Shown here: positions 35,286 to 47,083 of the stretch, one piece after another
Layout of the letters: every line of letters starts with the position of its first letter
How positions within the stretch are numbered: position 1 is the first letter of the stretch
Assembly (NCBI RefSeq): GCF_010093815.1
Contig: NW_022985550.1
Span: forward strand, 695,074 to 759,073
Direction of reading: 5' to 3'
From: Pseudovirgaria hyperparasitica
Lineage: Eukaryota; Ascomycota; Dothideomycetes; Acrospermales; Acrospermaceae
Length of the DNA stretch: 64,000 nucleotides
The notes under the pieces: model-generated
Databases searched by the model: none
Told to the model about the DNA's origin: nothing
The model's input: only the letters and a program-made list of their open reading frames with translations
Program-made: the position numbers and the translations under genes

Positions 35286-35918
35286 AGGGTGTGTCTGCGT
35301 TTGATAACAGATGATATGTTACGGTATTTGGACAACAAGGCTGCTGTCACATATTGCAGAGGAGTTTGTGTCACACATATATACGTATAATAGCGAATAG
35401 CGAAGGAAGGAGGAGGAGGAGGAGGAGGAGGAGGAGGAGGTCATCTTTAGCATTTTTAGCGGACCTGCTTCACGCGATATCACAAGGCGGTAGTTTTGTT
35501 CCCAGCTCAAGCAATCTGCTTCATGTATATATCAATGATGATGTCATTTACAAGAGCGTCGTCTGGAGCTCCAAATAGAAGCGCTTCGGCGTGTACACCA
35601 TTTTTAACCTTGTGTGACTAGAAAACGGTGGTTTATTGTAATGGTGGTAGTGGTCGTCACTATAGTCAACATTTGGCGTCCTAGGGCTTGTCCTGGGCGA
35701 GCGATGCTTGTGAAAAAAATTAATAAGAAGAAGAAGAGGATGAAGAAGAAGACGAAGGGTCTCTGCGTGATGATTATTAACATCTCTCTTGTGATAATGT
35801 TGTTCGAATCAAGGGCTATTGAATGCCGAATAGCTATGAGTACGTACAGGCGGGTAACACGTATATCAAAGCACAACCTGGTAACATTGATTCACACACG
35901 CAAGCCATGCTTAGGCAT

Positions 35919-35950
<32 letters not shown>

Positions 35951-38900
35951 TGGTCATCGACAAGGCGAGAGAGGCCCAATGGTAAATAATCTAAAATGCG
36001 GCATCTTCTTAGTACAGGAGAGTGTTGTCTAGCTCTCGCAATAATTATTGATGCATCATGCAGGCAGCCCTGTGCCTGGAGCACAAGCCACGAGTCCACG
36101 ATAGTACCGGAAATACTCGCAGAAACCCACAACCAGGGCAAGGCCGGCACAGAAACCACCCATCCGCCAAGGGGTTGCGGTTGGGGCGTTTGGCGTTTCG
36201 TGCCTGGCGTGGAAAAAAAGAAAGAAAGAAATAAAGCATGGTGCGGCCGCAGGTCCTTGCGTTCCTAACACATACACACAAACACACACACCACAAGAAA
36301 AAAAGGTTCATTTCCCCTTTCGGCTTTGGACGCTTTTGCCGTTCGGCCGGAGGGGTTTGCTGAATCTTGTGGTGAATCAACATAGATTGTCTTATGACTG
36401 GATAAGTGGATCAGATGGAGGATAAGTTTTTTAGGAGTTTGGATAAAGGGGGAAAAGACGGAAAAATTGTGTGGCTGTCGGGCGACACGTGCACGAAGTC
36501 CCCGTCGGAGACAGCGAGAGGCCTGTGGAAAGCGATGACGGTGGGGTACGGAGCTCGAGAGTGCAATCTTGGAGATGAGGCCTAGCCCAGCGCCGTTGCT
36601 CAGCCGCCGATCACGCTATGGAGAGGGGTCGATTGTGTGTGGATTTGAAGTGAGTTATGCTTTATAATGCACGTGATATACCATGCCAGGGTGGAAGTAA
36701 CGGGGCGGAATATGAAATCCACTCCACGTACCAAAGCGAACACGGCGGTGGGCTGTTTCTTCGTCCCATTATTCTGTGGACGGATTGTGGCACGCGTGCT
36801 TCAAGCTTTTGACGGTTTGTGCGCGTGAGGCTTTCTGTGGAGCTCTGATGCAGGCAGGGTTTGTTCACTCTTGGCTTGGCTCATGGTTGAATACTTTTCC
36901 AGGAATTCGTGTTTCATTCATGAGCTAGTATGCTAATCGTGAAGTACTGTATTAAGAAGGTCTCGGGTAGATCTGGAATCTGTACTTGCACAGATGTTAG
37001 TAAGATAAAGTCTGAGACTAGGATACTTTTCTCGTTCAGGGTCGTAGAGTCGCAACGTTTCAATCTGTGCGATGTGGAGTCCGCCCGTAATAAGCGTCCC
37101 AGGCTCGGTGTTGTACGTTGCTCTTTTAGCGAACCGACGATTGTCAACCCAAATCGCCGACTGCGAATCTCGAAGACGAGTCTGAGATATGCATGGTTAT
37201 GTCTGAGGTCTGTTAAGAGATCACCGAGAAGCCTTATTTCCTGGTAGTCAAATCAGCTGCGTGTTGGGCTCTCATGTCTGTAAGTGAATTTAGAGAGGAA
37301 GCGTTGGAGCACTAGAAGACTATGGGCGCAAGCACCAAACGGGGATCTTCATTGATCAGGCGCCGCGCTGCCCGTTGATTGGTTCGACGATTGCTCATCT
37401 GCAACACGGGACGTGGAGTTTAAAAGTGAGTGGGGCATAAGCAAAATGCTCGACTTTGAGACTGGCTAAGCCTTGAAATCAGAGAAGGACATAGTGGTGC
37501 TCCAAACTACGTGTTCATCAGGCGCTGTCAAAAAAGAAATCTTCAAAAGATGCTTGAGTGCTCCAGTGACAAGCTCTTTATGTGAAGAAACAGCGGCTGG
37601 CTGCGAGTCAAGGATCGGCTGAGAACAAACTTTAGCCTTTAGAGGGCAAGGAATCCTTACATGGTCGAATATACCAGAAACGCTATCCATCCTGGTTATT
37701 ATCATGCAACCTCAACGCTGACGTGACAAGCACGGCATTAACCCCCAAGAGCATCGTGACGTACTGCCTGGCAGGTCGCAGGCTCTGATGCCTCTCCGTG
37801 CATTGGTCGGTTGACTGGGAGGAAGGAAGACGCTTCTGCAAGCTGTTGAAACGAAGATAACAGCATGCATGCATGTAACCAAGGACATGCCTTGATGCCG
37901 AAAAAGAAGCTCGTGGAAAGCAGCGGCTGTGGCTTCAGGAGTCAGGAGCCTACCGTATCTCGAGATTCAAGACATGGTCACATGGAGTATTCGATGATCG
38001 GATCGAGGCAGGGCAGACTCCCACAGATGGTCATGCGCCCTAGGAAAATATTCCTCCACCACCATGATACGAGATGCCGCCATCGAACAGGTGCGCGGGG
38101 AATGCTGATAAGACCTAAGCCGAGAGGATTTCCCCGCTGGATATTATTAATGAGACAACGACAGTGACAGAGGCGGTGGAGGCCAAACTGGACACCGTTA
38201 TGATGGATCGAGGTGGTGTGGTGTGAATCAGAGGAACATCAACATCGACATCCATTTTCATCGTTCACGGTCCAGCTCATGGATGTGCATGTCACTTTTG
38301 CTAGTGGACCAGTAGACCAATGCTATGCAAGTATGCAGCGGCTGTCCTATGTGTGGACCCCCTTGCAGCATTGCAGTGGATGTGATCTGATCTTTGGCCG
38401 TGTGTATGAAGAGTGCTGTGAACAAGACAAGCATAGTTGGCCTCGCATGCCTTGACGGGTTCGTACCTTGGTCAATCAATTCCATAAGCTGGATAAATGG
38501 GTAGATTATCATCGTCAGGACAGCCGTTGAATAAAAGTAGGTGCTCTCACCAGATATTCACAGCGCGCAAAAAAACGCACAAGAGGCACAGGGGGCAAGT
38601 ATACAAAGCACAAAACACAAGCACACACACACACATACACACACACACATACACACACACATTGCACACACCACCAACCCACCACCCTTCACCCTCTCAT
38701 AAACCCAGTCGTCGGACAAGGTCAAGGGGCCCCCCAATGGACTGCCGTTACCGCAACTAAGAAGATATTGGACCCCCTGCTCGGTCCTAAGCTGTGCTAG
38801 CGCCTCAAGCAGGGACCGCGTCGCCGTTATTTAGGGAGGGCGCAATTTCGCCAAACCCTTTTACTTACGCGCCCCAGCAATATCCTCTCTTCTTCCTCTC

Positions 38901-39191
38901 CTACTTTACTTTTGACTGACACCTGCCCCTTCGTCAACTCATCTTCCTTCCTCTCTACCCTCAACACTACTTCCTCTTCAGAGATACCCGGTTACCTTTG
39001 TCCGTCACCTCGTGCTGCTTCACTTGCCGCATCGTACTCGTGTTCGACATACACGATCAACTTTTTGCTATCCACTTTGTAATCTCGCCGTTGCTACACC
39101 GCTTCGTCGTCTTTTGTTCTTGACGTAGCCGTTCAAGCACCTCCCTCACTTTTTCGACTTCCACTTTTACCATATCGCTTGAACATCAACA
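35286..39191. other. 3.9-kb intergenic region with microsatellites
   Basis: No supported gene. It holds a (GGA)n tract at 35405-35440, an (AAG)n-like purine run at about 35727-35757, (CAT)4(CAG)8 at about 35917-35950 and a (CA)n block at 38621-38670. From about 38830 the plus strand is pyrimidine-rich, the likely leader and promoter of the PH-domain gene. The polymorphic repeats would make good genotyping markers. Confidence 0.6.
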
Positions 39192-41336
39192 ATGGCCGAT
39201 TCTCAACAGCCCGTTACCGTCGCCGAGCCTGTGGTCGCTGAGACAGCAGCAGTAGCACCTATTGTCGAGACACCCACCATTGTCGAGCCCACTCCGGCTG
39301 CCACTGAGACTACAGCTGCAACAACTGAGCCTGCCACGACCACTGAGACCACAGCTGTTGAGGAACCAAAGGTCGAGGAAACCAAGCCCGTCGAGCCAAT
39401 CAGCTCTGGTGTCCTCGGATACAAAGCCCCAGGTCTAGTCAAGTAAGCCTCGCCAGCTGGAGTTTCGGTGAAGAACTAGATCTGACACGCTACATAACAG
39501 GTCCCTCATCTTCTCAAAGAAGTACTTCTGGGTTGGTGACGAAGCAGTTCCAACCACCAGCTTGACCAGTTACCTTCGTGGCGAGAAGCCTGAAGTCGCA
39601 CACCCAACTGCAGCATGGTCCTCACAAACTGGCAAAGGACTGCTGTACTTTGTCAAGCATGCCGATGACAAAAAGGCTCCTGCTGGTGTACTCAACCTGG
39701 TAAGTGCGAAAACTTTGCCCATTATGACTAGACTAATGCTCTGAAGTCGGAGGCTACAGACTTCCAGAAGGACGGTGCAGTTGAATTGTCACTCAAGCTA
39801 CACGGCCATAAGCACTCCTTTCAGTCGAAGACGTCGGCCGAACGTGACGGCTGGTTCATGACCCTCGAGAAAGCCATCGAAGAAGCCAAGGCTGCTGCTG
39901 AGGGCATTAAATCAAGCGAGGGCTACAAAGAGACGCACGAAAAACTTGGTGAGTCGCTCTCAGAACTCAGGCGACACTAGCTAGCCACGCTTCCGCCCGT
40001 GCGACGCTAACATATCGCTCTAGCTAAGCCAGTCGGTGCCATCGCGGGAGCCGCCGCTGCTAAGGATGCCACGCCTAAGAAGAGCACCGATGTCAAACCC
40101 ACTGATGATGCCACACGTGCTGGATCCAGCAGCTCATCTTCAGACGAAGAGAAGAAAAAGGAGAAGAAGACTAAGAGCAAGAGTCGCTCAGTTTCTCGCA
40201 AGCGCCAGAGTCTTTTCGGTAGCCTGATGGGCAAGAAGGAAGAAAAGAAGGAAGAGAAGGCTGAAGAGAAGGCTGAGGAAGAAACTGCTGCCAAGCCAGC
40301 GGAAACCGAAGCTTCTGCTGTTGATGGCACGACTGGTGAGTAAATGCAGGTTTGACATGTATCACCGTATAGCTCACCCGAAACAGAAGCCGCACCTGCC
40401 CCCGTGGTGGAGGAATCCAAGGCAGTCGAGCCAGCACCTGCTGCCGCCGAGCCTGCCGTTGAGACTGAGACGAAGCCAAAGCCTGTTAAGCGTGGATCCG
40501 TCTTTGGTTCCTTCTTTGAGAAGGTTCGTAGTCCAACTTCCGAAAAGAAGGAGGCCGAAGTTGCTCCAGTTGTCCCCGCAAAGGAGGGCGAAGCTGCCGT
40601 TGCCAAAGAAGAAACGCCTGCTGTTGTCCCCGCTCCAGCTGCTGAGCCTGACGTGCCGGTACCGTCCGCCGTCGAGGCTGCTCCTGTCGAGGAGACCAAG
40701 GCCGAAGAGAAGCCTGTCACACCCGCGAAGGAGAAGAAGGCGTCTCCGTTCGGCAAGTTCTTTGGCTCAGTGAAGGACAAGTCGAAGACCGCTTCTGACA
40801 AGACCGCACCCAAGGAGGAAACTCCAAAGGTCGATGAAGAAGCACCGAAAATCGAAGAGGTTACTCCTGTTGCTGCCACTGAGCCTATTGAGCCTGCCGT
40901 CGAGGCCAAAGCAGATGAGGTGAAGGCTGAGGAGCCCAAGACCGAAGAGCCTGCTAGCGAGGCCGCTCCTGTGGAGCCCAAGGAGAAGCGCCGTTCTTCA
41001 TTCTTCGGAAACTTGACCTCAAACGTCAAGAAGGAGAAGAAGGCTGATGGAGAGACTGCTGAGGAGGCTAAGGACGAGAAGCACCCCTCGAAACTGAGCA
41101 GCCTCTTCCGCAATCCCAGCAAGGCTGTGAAGAGCAAGAAGGACTCCACTCCCAAGGCCGATGAAACCACTGAAACCAAGGAAGAGAAGACTGTTGAACC
41201 CGTCGCTGAGGAGCCCAAGGCTGAGGAGACCGCTGCTCCATCTGAGGCTCCCAAAGCCATTGGCGACGTTGTTCCTGATGCCGTGACTGTAGGGCAGGCC
41301 CCCACCACAACTCCCGCTGTCCAGGCCACTGCCTAA
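39192..41336 (+). CDS. PH-domain protein, Meu6-like, with repeated basic motifs
   Basis: Exons 39192-39442, 39501-39699, 39747-39948, 40024-40335 and 40387-41336 give 637 aa. The first 75 residues are an acidic Ala/Thr/Glu/Pro tract. A PH domain spans about 75-205 (SLIFSKKYFWVGDEAVPTTS; GKGLLYFVKHADDKKAP; HKHSFQSKTSAERDGWFMTL), the type found in fission yeast Meu6. The rest is a long, low-complexity Glu/Lys/Ala/Pro tail. It holds five spaced copies of a short basic motif, Ser-x-Phe-Gly followed by Val-Lys-Lys: near 277-290, 356-376, 436-455, 520-540 and a weaker one at 556-573. PH domains bind phosphoinositides or proteins, so a cortical or membrane role is likely. The motifs could be phospho-regulated membrane contacts; this is inference. 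Confidence 0.85.
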
Positions 41337-42382
41337 GCTTTAGTGGAACCGAAGCCTCAACGACCATGATGACAACGGGATGACGGAAAAGCCGCTTGTT
41401 TGACCGCCTCTTTGACAAGATACCCCAATGTTCACATTGGATTTTCACAGCATCAAAATCTCTCACACCTCATCGAAAAATCCTATCGACCTTTCCTCGT
41501 GTCTTTTAACCACCTATCCGACCTCGACACTCGTTCATACTGTGGAAATTATTGTGGCATTGATGTCTGGCGGGGTTATACTGTTGTATCCGATGGCCAA
41601 AGCCCGTTGGATGCACTGCGTTACTCTCCATTTTTATGTTTGTTTCTTTGTTCTGAGTTTCTAGATTGATACCACTGTCGTGTTCGGTTATTGCTTCATG
41701 CTCAATACCCCCTGATACCCTACTCCATATGAGTACGCACAGCCTTATCAGGTTTGTGTGAGCGGCCGCTAGGGCACCCTCACTTAATAATCTCTAATAG
41801 AAGATAGGTGGTACATTGGATAGATGATGCTTGTTATCGATGACCTCGCGAGCGCTTTGAGTGCCTGAAATTCCCGACTTACCATTAATTGGCGATTCGT
41901 CAGTCGTGGTCCGTGGACTCGTGGAGGTGCCCTGGTTGTAATTCGCTAAATCCTAGCAGACTTCTTGAGGTTTTCATGCGCATCAACCCTTGGTTTCCCT
42001 GCAGTCTGCCTGAGGTATGTAACACAAGGTGCAAGCGCAAATCTGCAGGTCATCATCGCACTTTCCAGTCGTTGTTCTAGTCGCAGAGGAGAGAAGAGCT
42101 TGTTAAGGTAATTAGCAAGCCACCTTAACTCCCAATTTGAGGTTAGAGCTCAGCCTCCGAGGGCGTTGGACTATGGGTCCAGCAGGCCTCGATCTCTCCT
42201 TGACCCTCTAGACCCCTCAACACCAACTCTCGCTCACGCGTTACTGCGCCCACTGGTGGTGTCTTCTCTCCTCGCACATACAAGACTTTATTCATGGTTC
42301 TCATCATCACTCCTTATCGTTGAGCTTTTTTCACACCTAACGAGGTAAAACAACTTGCTGCTGCGCAGCTGCAACATGCACG
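41337..42382. other. Intergenic, no supported gene
   Basis: 3' flank of the PH-domain gene and upstream region of the UBTD-type gene. Short frames only. Confidence 0.55.
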
Positions 42383-43560
42383 ATGGTAAGTAGAGAGCAC
42401 CGTACCTTATAGACAACTTCCATGGCAGAAGCAGTATGACTTGTTCTCTGAGCGATCTCGCACAATCTACCTTGCTTAGATAAGACCTTTGCGCGACCTT
42501 GAGACCCACCACTCTCGACCTTTGCGAATCACGCAGCCCCACGTCTTGTATTTAACTATCTTGACATAGAAAGCTAATCGATCTTTCCTTCCTAGGGCTG
42601 CTGTTTCTCTAGCGGCAGAAATACCAATGACTCCGGTAACCGCCCAGCCGGTGTCTCTTCTCAGCATATCGTATCTTCACAGAATATAAATACGTTCTCT
42701 CCGCATCAGTCCTCCTCTGCCGTAAACGATACCCCACGCGCTTCTCACAGTCGTCGACCGCTACAGGCCTCGGAGACGGACTCAGTGCGCTCCATAGCTC
42801 CAAACAGTCCTCTTAAAGCGATACCCTCTGCTCGCCGATCACATACGCCACACAAAGAAATATGGACGCTTTCAAGACTGCGGCGCGAAAGAGAAGAGTA
42901 CTTCGACACCCGCACCAGCGGGCGGTCTGAAACATGGCTCGTTGTGCGGAGCATTACGACTATGATACGCGACGGGAACGTCTCTGAGGCTCAGGCCATG
43001 CTCGATGCGGCCGGCTGCACATGCCCGACAGGAAGCTTGTGGAAGGGGGTTTGGGACGAGCTGGGTGCATACTATCCTGTTCCCGAGTGGGTCGTCGTCG
43101 AACCGGAGGAGCTGGCAGACGAAACAGACGATGACGAAGGCAAAGGTACCGCCGGCACCGGAGAGCCAGAAGACGTAGATGAGGAGGGCAGGACAGCGCA
43201 AGAGAGAAAGGACGAGAAAGGCAAGGGCAGGGCCATGGCAGTTACGGAGTCAGATGCTGGAAAAATAGTAAAAGTGCGGGCGCGACTAAGCGATCGATCA
43301 ACAGATGTGGTGATCAAAATAGGACAGGATGAGAAGATCAGCGTTCTGGTGAGGAGGATAAAGACGGCTGCTCAGGTATGTTGAGTTATCTGTCCTGTGG
43401 CTTACTTCTTTGATTTGGCTGACCACAATGCTAGTTACCAGTGACCACAAAGGTTAGAATCGGCTACCTTGGCAGAATACTCCCAGAACAACAGTCTCTT
43501 TCATCTCAAAACTGGAATCCTCAGCATATCGTCAACGCCCTGGTATTTGAGACCGAGTGA
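42383..43560 (+). CDS. UBTD1/2-type ubiquitin-like protein, predicted myristoylated
   Basis: Exon 1 contributes only the ATG (42383-42385). A 210-nt intron (GTAAGT ... CCTAG) follows, then exons 42596-43375 and 43435-43560, for 302 aa. The joined N-terminus MGCCFSSGRNTN is a strong N-myristoylation site with palmitoylatable cysteines, as in human UBTD1/2 (MGNC). A Ser-rich linker leads to the DC-UbP/UBTD N-domain at about 85-150 (LRREREEYFDTRTSG; AQAMLDAAGCTCPTGSLW; WDELGAYYPVPEW), then an acidic linker and a C-terminal ubiquitin-like fold at about 223-302 (KVRARLSDRSTDVVIKIG; KVRIGYLGRILPEQQSL). Family members bridge E2 and E3 enzymes and ubiquitin. A start inside exon 2 would lose the lipidation signal; the ATG-only exon is inferred from splice signals and the family N-terminus. 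Confidence 0.85.
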
Positions 43561-44545
43561 TTGGCCACTTACATCACAGATATCACCCCTTGATCTCTCT
43601 ACAGTTCGTTCTGGATTTTCGCACACCCAATTATCAGCCAAAAGCGCACTGTACGGTCCATTCTTACCCGGCTCGAAGTCTCTCAAATTCTCGCCGTCTA
43701 CCGTGCTTCACAACCACGAGCATAGTTGAGCAATTCTGTGCATATTCCTACTTATATCTTCCTTGGGATCCGAAGCCGATACCACCCTACCCACAAGCAT
43801 GGCGTTTGGATAGGATTCCCTTCTTTTACGAGTTTTGGACCAACCCTCTGGACTGTTTTCTGTATGGGCCTGTTACTACGGTGGACACATGATACCCGGA
43901 TTATATTTTGGTACTTTAAGCTCGCCTTCATTCATTGAATATCGCGAGACAATTACATACGTGTGCGGAATACGAATACATTGTGTATCTATAGAATCTG
44001 GCTCTCGAATGAAAGATTCTACAGAGCCACTGCTTTCATACCAGTTTGGAGTAACCCCGTGACTTCACTCGCGGGCAATAACGATACCATCTCATCGCTT
44101 CAACCTCCTTAACATCACCCTATCATAGTCAGAGAGATATGACTATATGATGAGAAAAGAACACTCATAGTGTCTGCCCAACAGCCTGTTTATGCAGCCA
44201 TCTTCATACCTTCACCGATATGCATCATCTCGATTGACAATTTTTTCGCACAAGATAGTCTCTTCTCCACCTGTTCGATGTGAGGCTGCTACTTACATGG
44301 AGGATTGAGATCGCGAATATCAGAACTGAATTGTGTCGTGAATGGATTATTGGCTGCTTAGTCAGTACGATATTTGCCAAGACGTGCACAGGCGGGTTCA
44401 CAACTGCGGCCTTGAGCTCCGGACAGCTTCAAGCTATCAACCATCAATCCTCGAAGCATCAAGATCGGGCCGCCTCAGCCATTTATCTCTCGCTACCTCG
44501 AAGACAACAGCCGTATCTCGTTGTAACTCTTACACCACCGCAACC
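43561..44545. other. Intergenic, no supported gene
   Basis: About 1 kb between the UBTD-type gene and UMP1; promoter and leader of UMP1 are expected in its 3' part. Short frames only. Confidence 0.55.
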
Positions 44546-45089
44546 ATGGTATGTCCTTGTGCCAGGAACAGCAGCATCCTCGATCACCACCATCATCATC
44601 ACTATCATGAACTAACATATCCAGTCTCTCCGCATCGCCCCAGCCGCCGCCCATCCCTCCCAAACAAACCCACACAACTCCGCCCCCTCAGCTCCAGGCG
44701 TCCACGACACCCTCCGCGCAAATCTCGGCCTCACCGCCGCCATCAACCCATCATCCTCGCAAGACCACCTCCAACCGCTCCAGTCCTCACATCCGCTCGA
44801 GGCCCGCCTCACCGCCTGGCGCGCCACCCAAGACAACCTCAAGATGCAGATGCTCAGGCGCCAATACGGCATCGCGGAGCCGGTACGACGGGGCATGGAG
44901 ATGAAGATTGTGCAGGCGGGTGAGTGGAGGCCCGCGGCGCTTGGGGCGAGTGCTGGGGTGCACAGTGATATTCTGGCGGGAAGGGATGCTGAGGTTGGGT
45001 GGGAGGATGTGTTTACTACCGGTGCTGAGATGCGGGATGGGCCGGATTTCCATACTGAGATGGAGCACAAGTTGAAGATGCATTCGTAG
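44546..45089 (+). CDS. UMP1: Proteasome maturation factor UMP1
   Basis: The first coding exon is the ATG alone (44546-44548). A 76-nt intron (GTATGT, branch CTAAC, acceptor CCAG) leads to 44625-45089, for 155 aa, close to yeast Ump1 (148). The start becomes MSLRIAPAAAHPSQ, followed by HDTLRANLGLTAAINPSSS and the conserved C-terminal half RRQYGIAEPVRRGMEMKI, EWRPAALG and HSDILAGRDAEVGWEDVF. Ump1 is a chaperone of the 20S proteasome: it is trapped inside half-proteasomes and becomes the first substrate when they dimerise. The intron holds a run of CAC/CAT codon-like triplets. The UBTD-type gene, also with an ATG-only exon, lies just upstream on the same strand. Confidence 0.93.
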
Positions 45090-45657
45090 AGATTGAATTA
45101 GTGGAGAGAATAGAAGGCAAGCAGGGGCGATAATGCCAGCTTGAGTGAATGGATGAGAGATCATGCTATGTGCCTGTAGATTGGCACCTTCTCACGCACT
45201 GAAGCATCACGCTTAGCTGTACGATATATCAAAGTATAGATCAAATCAAATCAATCAACATCAAACTACGACACCGAAGCATATGTGAGGCAGTCGAAAT
45301 GGCGGTCAGTCTATCAACGATCATGTCTTCCAACATGTTTCAATGTGAATAATCTTGCGTGATGTCATTGCATATCTGATGATGCTATGTCTTCCTTCAA
45401 TGTACCAAACATCCATTGTACAGCATTACACCCCTACTCCAAACGATCGATTATAGACGCGCCCATTAACATATGACGAATATGTCCGACCCAACAGACT
45501 GACATAAAACTTTGTTACCAAGCGCCGTTGCACAATGCGAGACTGAGAGGTCCAAATGTTGCAAAAGAGAAAGAATGCCTGAGTGTCGTCCACCTGGTGG
45601 TGCTGCGGTAAAAACGAGCTGAATATGCAGTTCTGATAGGTCCAAGAGCATTACCAA
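45090..45657. other. Intergenic between convergent genes
   Basis: 3' flanks of UMP1 and the UBL3-like gene. Nothing else was recognised. Confidence 0.55.
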
Positions 45658-46542
45658 TTATAAAATAACACATCTGCATCCGGTAGTACGTTCTTCCCCG
45701 TCACGGTCGCGGCCAGTACCACCTTTGCCAGTCCTTGCGTCTTCATCGTCGGCTATTTCCTGGGGCTTGATCGTCATATGTATCACATTTGGGGTCTGCT
45801 GTTGAAATCGACATTCTGTCGAGAAGTTCGTCAGTTATATATATCGTAGGATGACTCTCTACTAGCATACCTCTCAGTGGCGTCTTATCGTCGAGCATCC
45901 TCCCAAAATGAATTAGGCGGATATAACTTGGCGATGTCGGTCGTGGTTCCCATTCTACTCACCGCCACACATGTCAGCAGTCCGCTCATCTAAGAAATCT
46001 ATGCTCAATGGAGGAGTCGAACCTTCACGCCAGTCTCGCCATATCAGCTCCTTGAGTGTGTATACGCTAACGTTGAAGGGGTTCATGGACTCGACGTTGA
46101 CATTACGCTTCTTCAAATATTTCTCATCGAGCCTATATGGATGTCTTGCGCCCGTCGTTAGGAGTAACGTTATCATCACGGCCGGACCCGCCGCCGGATC
46201 TGTTTTTATTACGGGATTATCTGATGACGGACCAATGGCCTCGGTTTCTAATCGTTTAAGGCCAGTGGGAGGACGTGGCTTAGATTCTGAGGTTCTTGTC
46301 TCTATTTCTGAAGAAGGGCCTTCCATAGTGGTCTGTGGTATCGACATTTTGGGTTGGGTCTGTGAGGAGATGCCTGTCGATAAGGCTGCGGCATCGGTGG
46401 TGTCTCCGGAGACTTTGGCTGAACTCGAAGGTTGCGACTGTAGGTCGTTCATTTCGACTGCACTGGACAGTCGCTTGTCTTGCAAATGTCTCGTGGCTTC
46501 AGGGAGGTCAGCGGCCAGGGCGGTTGGAGACGTGGAGGCCAT
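45658..46542 (-). CDS. UBL3/MUB-like prenylated ubiquitin-fold protein
   Basis: Exons 46542-46023, 45954-45871 and 45815-45658, with introns of 68 and 55 nt, give 253 aa. The first 110 residues are Ser/Thr/Pro-rich and disordered. A ubiquitin-like domain of the Rad60-SLD/UBL3 class spans about 120-225: VMITLLLTTGARHPYRLDEK, KKRNVNVESMNPFNVSVYTL, KELIWRDWREEWEPRPTSPS, YIRLIHFGRMLDDKTPL. The C-terminus TGCRCVIL is a CaaL prenylation box with a second cysteine two residues upstream, so the protein should be geranylgeranylated and held on membranes, as in plant MUBs and animal UBL3. Intron 1 has an unusual donor, GTTCGA, but only this junction restores the domain. Start at MASTSPTAL; the frame upstream has no earlier ATG. 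Confidence 0.85.
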
Positions 46543-47083
46543 GGATGACGGGTATAGTATGCGGCAGACCAGGGAGCAGAGCGCAAGGCTGCGACGGCTA
46601 ATGAGTGGATTTATACGTGGTACAGAACGCAAATGTTCAACTAGAGATAACAGGGACGCTGGGATGAAGCTCGTAAATGCGATGCACTTATGAAGTCAGA
46701 CCTGAGAGGATTACTGTGTACATGTCACTACCCACGACTAACAAACGCTTGCCTCAATCGTCCTGTCCTTCCTGGGGAAAGTGGCCTGAGCGCTCGCGCA
46801 GGATTTCGGAAGCTAATAACCGGAACTAGCACTGCTGCTGCACAGAAACTGATTGTACAGTATACGCAAATATCCCAGCCACTTGCCATGATTCATTCTC
46901 CGAATGTCTTCTTACCACCAATGACATATATTACACTATTTCTGGTAGGGTGTATCCATAAATAGAAGTGGAATTCGTAAATATCTAACTTCCGCTGCTT
47001 TTGTCTGCTTGACATAATGCTATTGCCTCTTTCGGAGATTTGTAACCCAACATCGTTTTCATTTGCGTGAGAGTCCCGGTGCT
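46543..47083. other. Intergenic, no supported gene
   Basis: Upstream region of the UBL3-like gene and 3' flank of the TMEM19-like gene. Nothing else seen. Confidence 0.55.

Noticed and set aside
40007-41329. 440-codon open frame antisense to the PH-domain gene
   Set aside because: Mirror of the biased Glu/Lys/Ala/Pro codons on the plus strand; it is almost all Ser/Ala/Gly/Val with no domain.
45971-46693. 240-codon plus-strand frame over the UBL3-like gene
   Set aside because: Antisense shadow of the conserved ubiquitin-like exon.
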